Positions 27,016-34,638 of a DNA stretch of 55,724 nt are shown here, in pieces (the stretch's first letter is position 1; each line of letters starts with the position of its first letter). Below the pieces are notes generated by a model. It saw only the letters and a list, made by a program, of their open reading frames with translations. It was not told the DNA's origin and ran no database searches. Position numbers and translations under genes: made by a program. Source of the stretch: Glycomyces salinus (GTDB lineage: Bacteria > Actinomycetota > Actinomycetes > Mycobacteriales > Micromonosporaceae). The stretch lies in assembly GCF_016428645.1 (NCBI RefSeq), contig NZ_JAELXW010000050.1, forward strand, positions 1-55,724. Reading direction: 5' to 3'.

Positions 27016-27116
27016 TCACGTTCCGAGCCCGGAGGCCGAATAGAGGGCCGCCGGCCCCGCGGTCGCGAGTCGGCCGAGGGACCGGCGGTACGGAGCCGGC
27101 GGCGGAGAGGTCCGTC

Positions 27117-29018
27117 CTACTGGATGCCGTAGGACCGGATGGTTTGGTGCCGCACGTAGTTGCCCGACTCGTCGGCGGCGGTGAAGCGCACCGAGACGAA
27201 GCCGGGCTCGTCGGGCAGTTCGAGCTCGGCCGAGGCCAGGTCGCCCTCGCGGTCGATCTCGACCTCTTGCCAGGTGGCGCCGTCGTCGAAGGAGACCTCG
27301 AAGGTCATCGACGCGCACGCCTGGTCGTCGCCACCCGGCTGCGTGGCGAACTCCAGGTCGATCCGCTGGGTCGTCCCGGCTTCGGCGTAGCCGTTGACGA
27401 TGCCGGACGGTTCGAAGGTCACGACCGACACCGGCATGATCGGGTTCTCGGCGTCCGGGTCGAAGTCGAACTCCCATTCGGCCTCGGACTTCGTCCCCAG
27501 AGTCGTCCAGTCCGCTTCGCGTTCGGACTCGGCGACCACCTTCATCGAGCCGCCGTCACCGAGCTCGTCCAGATAGACGCCGACTCCGGTTCCGTCGTTG
27601 TTCTCGGCCACGATCTCGCCGTCCAGGCTGAGCCGGATGCTGCCGGGGAGAAAATCGCTGTAGACGCTCTCACCGCCGTTGACGGTCGAGAACAGCCACG
27701 GGTTGGCGTAGAACGAATCCAGTTCGTCCCAGCGCAGGATCTGCGCCGGCGGCCAGTCCCGGGCGTTGTTGTCGAGGCTCACCGATATCGGGGCGTTGTT
27801 CCACGTCATCGACTGCTTCGAGCCCGGTTCGAGCACGCCGCTGGAGTGGTAGACCTCGTCGTAGGGGACGCCGATGCCCTCGAAGCCGAGTGAACCCTTG
27901 TGCGACCAGGAGAGTTCCGAATCGGCGGTGTAGAACTCGGTGCGCCGCCCCGGCAGGTCGACCGCGCCGGAGTCGGTCCACCACCACGCCTCGTAGACAG
28001 GGTGCTCGACCAGGTCGAGCCGCTCCATGGGGACCTCGACGCCGAAGCTCTGGTAGTCGGCGTCGATGCGGGCCAGCTCGTCGTCGTGGACGACCGGGCT
28101 CAGATCGCTCGGGATGCCGTCGGTCTCGGCCCGGAAGAGGTTGTAGCTGTAGGGGTCGGTGCCGCCTTCGGGGCTCGCGTAACCCTGGCGCAGCACGAAT
28201 CCGGCGTCGCGGTCCGCATCGAGGCCGTCGGAGGGGATCGCGTACAGAAGTTCGTCGCCGAACGTCGTGATGCCGCCCCAGGCGCCGTTCTGGGTACCGG
28301 GCTCGTAGCTGATCAGGTCGAGGGCGACCGACTGCTGGACGGCCTTCCGGTCGAGGTCGAAGCCCACGCGTTCGGCCTCGGTGCCGTCGACGGTGACGGC
28401 CGCGCCGTTCTCGTCCACCTCGACTTCGTCGACGGCGACGATGACGTCACCGTCGCCCTCGTTCTCGTAGAGCTGGGTGAGCAGATGGTAGGTGCCCGGC
28501 TCCAACTGAACGGTGGCGGCCTTCCCGTCGGTGAAGTCGGGGCCGTACGTCTCGCCGGAGTCGATGTCCACCAGGGAGATCCCGATCACGGTCGCGCCGG
28601 TGCCGTCGAGCCACCGGCCCTTGACGGTGAGGTCCACGGCCGTCTCGGACGGCGGCTCCACCTCCTCTTCGGTGGCCTCGCCCCTCAGGAGGGCGTCAAC
28701 GTTGAACTGCTCGGTGCTGAGTTCGCCGGAGGCGATTTCGTCGACCGCGTCGAGCGGCACCGCGATGCGGTCGCCGTCGGCGGTCAATCCGGTGGTGAAC
28801 GCGGTCTGGTCGCCGTCCGGCGAGTCGAACGCGAGGGTGCCGTCGGCCAGGGCCCGCACCGTCTCGCCGGTCGGCAGGACCGCCGCGTCGGCGGGGGCTT
28901 CGGGTGGCGCCCCGATGTCGGGCGGGTCGGTTTCGTATGCGGGATCGGCGAAGGCGGCCGCGGGGGCGACGGCGATGATCGCCGCCGTCCCGGCCGCGGT
29001 CAGGTATCGCTTGCGCAT
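27117..29018 (-). CDS. Large exported protein of unknown function, related to subtilase C-terminal regions
   Basis: A 633-residue protein with a clear signal peptide (MRKRYLTAAGTAAIIAVAP, cleavage near AFA-DPA). No catalytic protease domain is visible: no Asp-His-Ser subtilisin motifs. The middle contains beta-rich stretches with Trp/Tyr motifs (EAWWWTDSGAVDLPGRRTE, NPWLFSTVNGG). The last 90 residues (FEVSFDDGATWQEVE, SVRFTAADESGNYVRHQTI, RSYGIQ) look like the terminal beta domain of large actinobacterial S8 proteases. I read it as an orphan non-catalytic relative of those proteins. GGAGG lies 6 nt before the ATG. Confidence 0.75.
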   Translation of the reverse strand: MRKRYLTAAGTAAIIAVAPAAAFADPAYETDPPDIGAPPEAPADAAVLPTGETVRALADGTLAFDSPDGDQTAFTTGLTADGDRIAVPLDAVDEIASGELSTEQFNVDALLRGEATEEEVEPPSETAVDLTVKGRWLDGTGATVIGISLVDIDSGETYGPDFTDGKAATVQLEPGTYHLLTQLYENEGDGDVIVAVDEVEVDENGAAVTVDGTEAERVGFDLDRKAVQQSVALDLISYEPGTQNGAWGGITTFGDELLYAIPSDGLDADRDAGFVLRQGYASPEGGTDPYSYNLFRAETDGIPSDLSPVVHDDELARIDADYQSFGVEVPMERLDLVEHPVYEAWWWTDSGAVDLPGRRTEFYTADSELSWSHKGSLGFEGIGVPYDEVYHSSGVLEPGSKQSMTWNNAPISVSLDNNARDWPPAQILRWDELDSFYANPWLFSTVNGGESVYSDFLPGSIRLSLDGEIVAENNDGTGVGVYLDELGDGGSMKVVAESEREADWTTLGTKSEAEWEFDFDPDAENPIMPVSVVTFEPSGIVNGYAEAGTTQRIDLEFATQPGGDDQACASMTFEVSFDDGATWQEVEIDREGDLASAELELPDEPGFVSVRFTAADESGNYVRHQTIRSYGIQ

Positions 29019-29287
29019 GGAACCTCCATGTGGGGGATTTCGGCGGTAAGCCGCTGTCGCCCCTAATACGTCGGTTCGCGTGCCGTCGTTGCCCATGCCG
29101 CCTCACGCGATCCAAGCGGAACCGACCCCTGGGCGAGATGACTCGGCCCGGTCGAAGCACTCCGATGAATCACGGCGCCGCAAGGAGTCTGATCTAGTGG
29201 GACCGAATGCCGAATCACGGCTCGGATCCCGAATGCAGCTCAACGATCGCGCCCGTACCAGGGTGCGGAGGACGATAGGAATCGAAG

Positions 29288-29857
29288 ATGCGGAAGCTCG
29301 TAGTCCAGCAGTGGGTCACCGTCGACAACTTCGCCGCGGAGGAGGGCGGCGGGCTCGGTTTCGTGTCGGGCGAGCCGTTCGACGACGCGGTCACCGACGA
29401 CCCGTTCCAGAACAGCATGATGGCCTTCATCGACTCGGTCGACACGATGATCCTCGGCGCGAACACCTACGCGATGGCCAAGGGCTACTGGCCGACCGCC
29501 GACGACCAGGGCGAGTACGGGCGGAGGCTCAACAGCCTGGCCAAGTTCGTCGCCTCCTCCAAGCTGGACGAAGCCCCGTGGGGCGACTATCCCGCGGCGA
29601 CCGTGACGCGCGACGCGGCCGCCACCGTCCGGGAACTCAAGGCGCAGGGCGGCAAGGACCTCTGGCTGTGGGGGAGCTTGCAGCTCATGCATTCGCTGCT
29701 GCAGGACGGCCTCGTCGACGAAGTCCGGATGCTGGTCTGCCCGGCCGCGATCGGCAAGGGCACGCCCGTCTTCGAGGATCGGCACGACCTGAAGCTGATC
29801 GAGGCCGCAGGGTTCGACAAAGGCGTGGCACTGCTGCGTTACGGGATCGAGAAGTAG
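29288..29857 (+). CDS. Dihydrofolate reductase / RibD C-terminal family protein
   Basis: A 189-residue protein of the DHFR-like fold used by RibD C-terminal domains. Typical features are MRKLVVQQWVTVDNFAA, LGANTYAMAKGYWP, KFVASSKLDEAPWG, GGKDLWLWGS and LVDEVRMLVCPAAIGKG. Members are NADPH-dependent reductases of unknown substrate, not folate enzymes in most cases. It stands alone, divergent from the large exported protein. AGGAATCGAAG precedes the ATG. Confidence 0.9.
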   Translation: MRKLVVQQWVTVDNFAAEEGGGLGFVSGEPFDDAVTDDPFQNSMMAFIDSVDTMILGANTYAMAKGYWPTADDQGEYGRRLNSLAKFVASSKLDEAPWGDYPAATVTRDAAATVRELKAQGGKDLWLWGSLQLMHSLLQDGLVDEVRMLVCPAAIGKGTPVFEDRHDLKLIEAAGFDKGVALLRYGIEK

Positions 29858-29983
29858 GCGCGTGGCCAGCACCTTGGAGTTCCCCTGATCGTCGAGTAGC
29901 CCGAGCCGCGCCCGAAGTGGTGGTCCACCTCGACTACGAGAACGAGGACTGCACGATCAAGTTCCGTCCCGCTGACGTCGGAT

Positions 29984-30619
29984 TCAATGGGGACCCGTCG
30001 AGACGGCGTCGAGCGACACGAATACTGCGCCGTAGGCGAGCAGCGCGAGCACGCCGACGACGGCCAAGGTGCGCGCCCGTTCGCCGCGCACCGCCAGGAG
30101 CGGCACGGCGATCGCGATCGCGGCGCACGCCCATGCCTGGGCCGGATAGTGCAGCACGACCGCATAGTGGATGCTCTCCGCGCCGAAGACGCCGCCGAGG
30201 GCGCCGAGGCCGGCCGAACGGTGCCATACGGTCCGGCCCCGCCGCCACCAGGCCGCCGCGACGGCGAAGAGGGGGCCGGCGACGAGGGCGAATGCCGTCC
30301 AGATGAGCGGCCAGCCCAGCAGCGAGTCGACATCGTCGTGCCGCGCGAGGACGGCGTACCCGTAGTACCCGGCGACCAGGCCGATCTCGACGCACGCGCC
30401 CGCCGCGGCGATCGTCGGGTACCGGCAGCGCCCGGCCAGCGCGGCTCCGGCCGCGAAGGCGAACGCGGCCCAGACCGCCCCGGAGTTCGCGATCTGGTTC
30501 CACGCGCCAGGAAGCCAGCCCTGAGCGAGGTTCGTGAGCACCCCCAGGACGAGACCGCCTGCCAGGGAGCACGCCAGGGCCGCCGGCGGTGAAGTCGGAT
30601 TCGGGGTCGTTTCGGTCAT
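29984..30619 (-). CDS. DUF6518-like multi-pass membrane protein
   Basis: A 211-residue protein with six predicted helices. Motifs are GLVLGVLTNLAQGWLPGAWN, SGAVWAAFAFAAGA, and GLGALGGVFGAESIHYAVVLHY, which match the actinobacterial DUF6518 group. The function is unknown. It lies between the DHFR-like gene (convergent) and the membrane-hydrolase fusion (same strand, 138 nt upstream). Confidence 0.8.
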   Translation of the reverse strand: MTETTPNPTSPPAALACSLAGGLVLGVLTNLAQGWLPGAWNQIANSGAVWAAFAFAAGAALAGRCRYPTIAAAGACVEIGLVAGYYGYAVLARHDDVDSLLGWPLIWTAFALVAGPLFAVAAAWWRRGRTVWHRSAGLGALGGVFGAESIHYAVVLHYPAQAWACAAIAIAVPLLAVRGERARTLAVVGVLALLAYGAVFVSLDAVSTGPH

Positions 30620-30757
30620 TTCCGTATTCTCGCCTCGACGAAACCAGGATGCCTACGGGGTATGTATCGAGAGGGAAGCGTCACTGCCCGCGGAGGTCCT
30701 CGCTGAACGACCCGGCGATCCCGCGCGGGGACCGCCGGTCGTGCCCGGCTCTCTTCG

Positions 30758-32209
30758 TCACGCGTCTTCGAGGAGGCCGCGCAATGCCGCCGACCACGCC
30801 TGGGGCTGGTCGAAGTAGGCGATGTGGTGGCCCGGGAAGACGGCGGTCTCATGCCCGAGTTCGGCGGCCAGGATCGGGGCGGTGCGGCCGTAGTAGTCAC
30901 CGGTGTCGAGGGTGAGTCGGCCCGCGGCCATGATCAGGTCCACTCCGTTGGACTCGATCGCGTCGGTGTCGGGGCGGTAGTTGACGAACGGCAGCATCTC
31001 GTTCCTGATGAAGAACCCGTGGTTGCCGTCGGCGCGTTCGGCGAAACCTTCCGGTGTGTGACCGAAGGCGCTGAACGGCACGGCCTTGAGCGACATCGAG
31101 AACTGGAAGTTCGCGGTTTGCGGGCCCAATGCGAAGGACGTGCGGTAGACGCTCGCGAACATCCCCAGCCACTTGTCGGCGTCGGGCAGGACGTGCAGGG
31201 TCGGCGGCTCGTGGGCGACGACCGTGCGCAGCACCTCGGGGTGGCTCGCGGCGAGTTCGAGGGCGATGATGGCTCCGGCGCTGTTGCCGAAGACGTGTGC
31301 CGACTCGTGACCCGCCGCCCGGATCACGGCCTCGGCGTCGCGCGCCTGCTGGGAGATGTCGAAGCTGTCGGGGAAGTTGCGGGTGCTCCGCGAGTTCCCG
31401 CGCCGGTCGTAGGTGATGACCTCGTAGTCGTCGGCGAGGATGTCGGCGACGTAGGTGTAGAACCCCGCGTCGCCACCGCCGCCGGAGATCATCAGCAGCG
31501 GCGGTCCCTCGCCGCGGACCTCGAAGTACAGCTCGTCGCCTTCGGTGGTCACCGAGCTCGGGGTCACCGGATGCGTCGCCTCGGGTGCCGCCTGGCCGAT
31601 GCTCGGGGCGATCGCCGCGGCGGTGGTCGCCCAGGCGACGATGAACGCGATCGTCATGCCCGCGCTCACCGCCGCCCGAGTCGCCCTGACGCGTCCGCGG
31701 ACAGCGGCACCGGGTTCGATTCTCCGGCGCGAATGCCGGTAGATCGAGGCGGCCGTCCATGCGACCAGGAGCGCGACCGGGACGGCGACATCGGACGGGC
31801 GCAGGATCGGGTGCGGCGCGAAGAGGAAGTACAGGTTCGCCCCGGCCGCCAGAGCCGCCGCCTGCGGTGGCACCACGAGCAGCGGGCCGGCGGCGGGCTC
31901 ATCCGTGCGCCGGGCGGCGACGATCCGCGGCAGGCTCACCGCGGCGGCGGCCGCGCCTGGGACGGCCGTGAACGCCAGGTGCAGCCACAACAGGTCCGGG
32001 GTCATGAACCAGCTTTGGTCGGTGAGTGCGGCGAGGTCGTATGCGGCCGTCGCGGCCATCGCCGCCACGAAGGTCCCCAGCAGGTTGCGGACTCGGCGCC
32101 GGTAGCGCTGCGGCGCGGTGGGGTGGGCGAGTCGACCGGACTGGATTCCGGCGGCGAACCAGAGCGCGAACGCGAGGAGCGCCAACGGCGTGTCGATGCC
32201 GTAGAGCAA
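30758..32209 (-). CDS. Alpha/beta hydrolase fused to an N-terminal membrane domain
   Basis: A 483-residue two-part protein. Residues 1-215 contain about six membrane helices (FALWFAAGIQSG, NLLGTFVAAMAATAAYDLAAL, LAFTAVPGAAAAAV and more). An alpha/beta hydrolase domain follows from about 230 with LLMISGGGGDAGFY, DRRGNSRST, the nucleophile GNSAGAIIA and the catalytic His in FPGHHIAYF. By topology the hydrolase is probably outside. The start is a TTG with GGGAGA upstream. It is divergent from a TetR gene with a tetO-like operator between, so it is probably repressed by it. The substrate is unknown. Confidence 0.85.
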   Translation of the reverse strand: MLYGIDTPLALLAFALWFAAGIQSGRLAHPTAPQRYRRRVRNLLGTFVAAMAATAAYDLAALTDQSWFMTPDLLWLHLAFTAVPGAAAAAVSLPRIVAARRTDEPAAGPLLVVPPQAAALAAGANLYFLFAPHPILRPSDVAVPVALLVAWTAASIYRHSRRRIEPGAAVRGRVRATRAAVSAGMTIAFIVAWATTAAAIAPSIGQAAPEATHPVTPSSVTTEGDELYFEVRGEGPPLLMISGGGGDAGFYTYVADILADDYEVITYDRRGNSRSTRNFPDSFDISQQARDAEAVIRAAGHESAHVFGNSAGAIIALELAASHPEVLRTVVAHEPPTLHVLPDADKWLGMFASVYRTSFALGPQTANFQFSMSLKAVPFSAFGHTPEGFAERADGNHGFFIRNEMLPFVNYRPDTDAIESNGVDLIMAAGRLTLDTGDYYGRTAPILAAELGHETAVFPGHHIAYFDQPQAWSAALRGLLEDA

Positions 32210-32238
32210 TGGGTGGTCTCCCGTTCCTGAGAGAATTT

Positions 32239-32272
32239 CCTTAGCATTGCTAAGGACTGTGCGGTGCTAAGG
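32239..32272. promoter_or_regulatory. tetO-like operator with an extra half-site
   Basis: CCTTAGCATTGCTAAGG (32239-32255) is a perfect palindrome with 7-bp arms round ATT. A third half-site GCTAAGG is at 32266-32272. The central CATTG matches the classical tet operator. It lies between the divergent hydrolase-fusion and TetR genes. Confidence 0.75.
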
Positions 32273-32319
32273 TATCCCGGCGGAAACGAGCCGTCAACTC
32301 GGGGAAGGCGGTCGGCACC

Positions 32320-32952
32320 ATGAACCGGCGCACCATCGCCGCCGCCGGGCTCGACCTGTTGGACGAGACCGGGCTGGACGGGTTGACCGTGCGCAAGCTG
32401 GCGGCGCGACTGGAGGTGAAGTCTCCGGCGCTCTACTGGCACTTCAAGAGCAAGCACGAACTGCTCGACGAAATGGCTCGGCTCCTCGAATCGGAGCAGG
32501 ACCGCGAATTTCCCGGTGAGGACGAGACGTGGGACGCCTGGATGACCCGCCAGGCGAGAGCGCGCCGCCGGATACTGCTGTCGCGGCGCGACGGCGCCCG
32601 CCTGATCGCGGGCAGCCGCGGCAGCGCGGACGTGCTGTCTCACCTCGACGCCACGATCGCCGCGCTGATCGGGCTCGGGTTCACCGCCGTCCAGGCGTTG
32701 CGGGCGCTGACGACGATCAACTCCTACGTCACCGGATTCGTCCTGGAGGAACAGGCGGACCGCCAGCGGCACGCCGACACTGGGGAGACCCCACCGGAGG
32801 ACATGTCACCGGAGCAGCAAGAGCAGCTCCTCAGTGCGACACCGGCCTTGGGGCAGGCGATCAGAGAAGGCGGCGACCCCGGCGGACCGGCGGCCTTCGA
32901 AGACGGCCTGCGCACGATCGTCGCCGGAATCGGTCAAGCTCTGGGCCCATGA
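32320..32952 (+). CDS. TetR-family regulator (TetR class, TetR_C)
   Basis: A 210-residue repressor closely following the true TetR layout: TIAAAGLDLLDETGLDGLTV, RKLAARLEVKSPALYWHFKSK, HELLDEMA. The C-terminal ligand domain includes RDGARLIAGSR and LTTINSYVTGFVLEEQA, as in TetR(A-E) relatives. It is expected to sense a small hydrophobic or tetracycline-like molecule and repress the divergent membrane-hydrolase gene and itself through the operator at 32239. GGGGAAGG lies upstream of the ATG. A resistance or detoxification role is inferred only from family. Confidence 0.92.
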   Translation: MNRRTIAAAGLDLLDETGLDGLTVRKLAARLEVKSPALYWHFKSKHELLDEMARLLESEQDREFPGEDETWDAWMTRQARARRRILLSRRDGARLIAGSRGSADVLSHLDATIAALIGLGFTAVQALRALTTINSYVTGFVLEEQADRQRHADTGETPPEDMSPEQQEQLLSATPALGQAIREGGDPGGPAAFEDGLRTIVAGIGQALGP

Positions 32953-33006
32953 TGGCGGGCCGCGAACCCTGCTCAATGACCGGACCGCGAACGCACCTGG
33001 AGCGCA

Positions 33007-33421
33007 TTACGGGCGATCGGGATCCGCGGTGATCTGTACTTCCTGCGGTGTGTCTCGGGGGAACTTCCAGATGTAGCCGGCCGTGCTGACGGCGGTGAGG
33101 AAGTGGAAGTCCAATTCGACCCTGGAGAACGGATTGGAGGAGACTGAGGTCGCCGCCCATACCAAGGTGCCTGCGAGGACCGGCCTTCCGGCTGCGCGGT
33201 CGAGGCGCCGAACTCGGGGGCCGACCACGAGCCGAGGAGCTGCAACGCCTCGTGCGAGGCCGTATCCGGCTCGGCCGACCACAGCAGGAGCCGCCGCTCG
33301 GGATCGTCGGCTTGGAGGAGTCGATGCTTCCGGCCAGGTCTCGGGCGGACTCGGCGTTGCCGCCGACATCTCCCGCGGCTTCATCGGCGATCCTCCCTGG
33401 AATGTAGGGGAGAGACAGCAT
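33007..33421 (-). pseudogene. Frameshifted gene, unknown family
   Basis: On the minus strand three reading frames in succession give coding-like protein: first MLSLPYIPGRIADEAAGDV and GNAESARDLAGSIDSS, then after a shift PERRLLLWSAEPDTASHEAL and QLLGSWSAPEFGAST, then after a second shift RPVLAGTLVWAATSVSSNPF and ELDFHFLTAVSTAGYIWKFP with a final DPDRP and stop. Each piece has good codon bias; no single frame covers all. Two frameshifts have broken the gene, or the sequence has errors. I do not recognise the family. Confidence 0.55.
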
Positions 33422-33509
33422 GTGGTAACGAGTTCGGTCGGGTCCGATCCGATGCGCGTTCTTGCGGACGCGGTGATCTTGTCGGTGTGGTGTGGCAAGG
33501 TTCGTGACC

Positions 33510-33926
33510 ATGAGGACTCAAGTCACGTTCGATTGCGCCGACCCGCACTCGCAGGCCGTGTTCTGGGCTCAGGTGTTCGGCATCGACGTCGAAGACCACT
33601 CGGCATTCGTGGATCAGTTGGTGGCCGATGGTCGCCTGCCCGTGGAGGATCGGATCATCGTCGGTGGCCGCTCGGCGTTCCGGGATGTCGCGGCTTGCCG
33701 GGACGCTGAGGGCATCGAGCCACGGCTGTTCTTCCAGCGCGTGCCGGAGGGTAAGACCGCGAAGAACCGGGTGCACCTGGATATCCATGTCGAGGAGGGT
33801 CAGAAACGGGCCGAGGTCGAACGGTTGATCGGGCTTGGGGCGGAGTTCATGGCGACGCATAGTGATCGCGGGCCGACGACCTATGTCATGCGTGATCCAG
33901 AAGGCAATGAGTTCTGCCTGCACTGA
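33510..33926 (+). CDS. VOC family protein (glyoxalase-like)
   Basis: A 138-residue VOC protein: RTQVTFDCADPHSQAVFWAQ start, KNRVHLDIHVEE in the middle, and TYVMRDPEGNEFCLH at the C-terminal end, the usual betaalphabetabetabeta repeat signatures. Members act as isomerases, dioxygenases or antibiotic-binding proteins; the function here is unknown. ATG at 33510 is used. It is one of two intact VOC genes in the window (see 39691) and is itself divergent from the frameshifted gene. Confidence 0.88.
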   Translation: MRTQVTFDCADPHSQAVFWAQVFGIDVEDHSAFVDQLVADGRLPVEDRIIVGGRSAFRDVAACRDAEGIEPRLFFQRVPEGKTAKNRVHLDIHVEEGQKRAEVERLIGLGAEFMATHSDRGPTTYVMRDPEGNEFCLH

Positions 33927-34117
33927 GGCGACTCAGGTTCCCTGCGGCCGTTGACAGGCAGGTTGCACGGAATGCACGTAGGTGTTTGCCGGTATCCGCG
34001 CCTTGGACGGATCGGGCTTCACGCCGCACCCAGAGTCGCCCCGGGAAGGAGCCGAGGTTCGGTTCGAAGGTGCGCAGGGGTTTGCGGAGTGGCGCTCGAT
34101 CGCTCGGAGGTCGCGGT
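33927..34117. other. Gene-free spacer
   Basis: About 190 nt between the VOC gene and the DUF397 stop. I see no convincing gene, hairpin or repeat. Confidence 0.5.
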
Positions 34118-34342
34118 CTAGGTGAGGGTGCCGGATTTGGCGGCGGTGATGAGGGCGGTCCAGGTGGCGGCGGAGACGAGGAGGTGCGGGAAGTCGCCGT
34201 CGGTGGGGAGCTTGGAGTCCCGGATCGCGAACGCCGGGGACTCGGTTCCGCCTACGGGAGCGGCCTCGACACATTGACCGTTGGTAGACGACCGGCTGGA
34301 CTTCCGCCAGACGGCTGAATTCAAGTCATTGGCGCTGGTCAT
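34118..34342 (-). CDS. DUF397 domain-containing protein
   Basis: A 74-residue protein with the DUF397 signature: VWRKSSRSSTNGQCVEAA, then AFAIRDSKLP and a terminal LVSAATWTALITAAKSG. DUF397 proteins are small partners of an XRE/DUF5753 regulator encoded just upstream, forming BldB-like or antitoxin-like pairs in actinobacteria. Here the expected regulator survives only as a C-terminal fragment whose stop lies 1 nt before this ATG, so the gene is orphaned. Confidence 0.92.
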   Translation of the reverse strand: MTSANDLNSAVWRKSSRSSTNGQCVEAAPVGGTESPAFAIRDSKLPTDGDFPHLLVSAATWTALITAAKSGTLT

Positions 34343-34343
34343 G

Positions 34344-34466
34344 TCAATCCTTTAGGCTTTGGGCTCGCTGCTTCAGTAGCTTCACCGATTGCTCGGGGCT
34401 CAGCGCGGTGGACCTAATGTGATTATATGCCGTGACCGGGACTGTCCTGTTAAATACACAGTCCCC
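34344..34466 (-). pseudogene. C-terminal remnant of an XRE/DUF5753 regulator
   Basis: The minus strand reads VTAYNHIRSTALSPEQSVKL and LKQRAQSLKD then stop, the standard end of DUF5753 regulators that precede DUF397 genes. The helix-turn-helix and most of the DUF5753 domain are absent. The remnant ends abruptly near 34466, where the tail of another gene begins on the other strand. Confidence 0.7.
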
Positions 34467-34474
34467 ATTGGGCC

Positions 34475-34552
34475 CGCGCCTGGGACGGCGACCGGCTCAG
34501 CCCCGGCATCCTCACCGACGCACGCAACATCGTCCAGCACCCGGCCGAATAG
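34475..34552 (+). pseudogene. C-terminal tail of an unidentified gene
   Basis: The frame RAWDGDRLSPGILTDARNIV-QHPAE ends at TAG 34550 and is followed 4 nt later by a very strong terminator. There is no start codon; upstream the frame is closed by TAA at 34451. It looks like the last piece of a deleted gene with its own terminator retained. Family unknown. Confidence 0.4.
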
Positions 34553-34556
34553 CTCT

Positions 34557-34610
34557 CCGGGCGCGGCGGTGCGGCGTGAGGTCGTTCCCTCGCGGCACCG
34601 CCGCGCCCGG
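34557..34610. terminator. Very strong GC-rich hairpin terminator
   Basis: A perfect 16-bp stem (34557-34572 with 34595-34610) with further internal pairing in the 22-nt loop (GAGG with CCTC). It stands between the truncated tail and the convergent aldo/keto reductase and can serve both. Confidence 0.85.
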
Positions 34611-34638
34611 GCCTTCTCGGTCGCTGGGGAGTCCTTTC

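Noticed and set aside
27048-27102. Inverted repeat CCGCCGGC / GCCGGCGG behind the large exported protein
   Set aside because: The loop is 39 nt and the sequence is very GC-rich, so I could not call it a terminator with any confidence.
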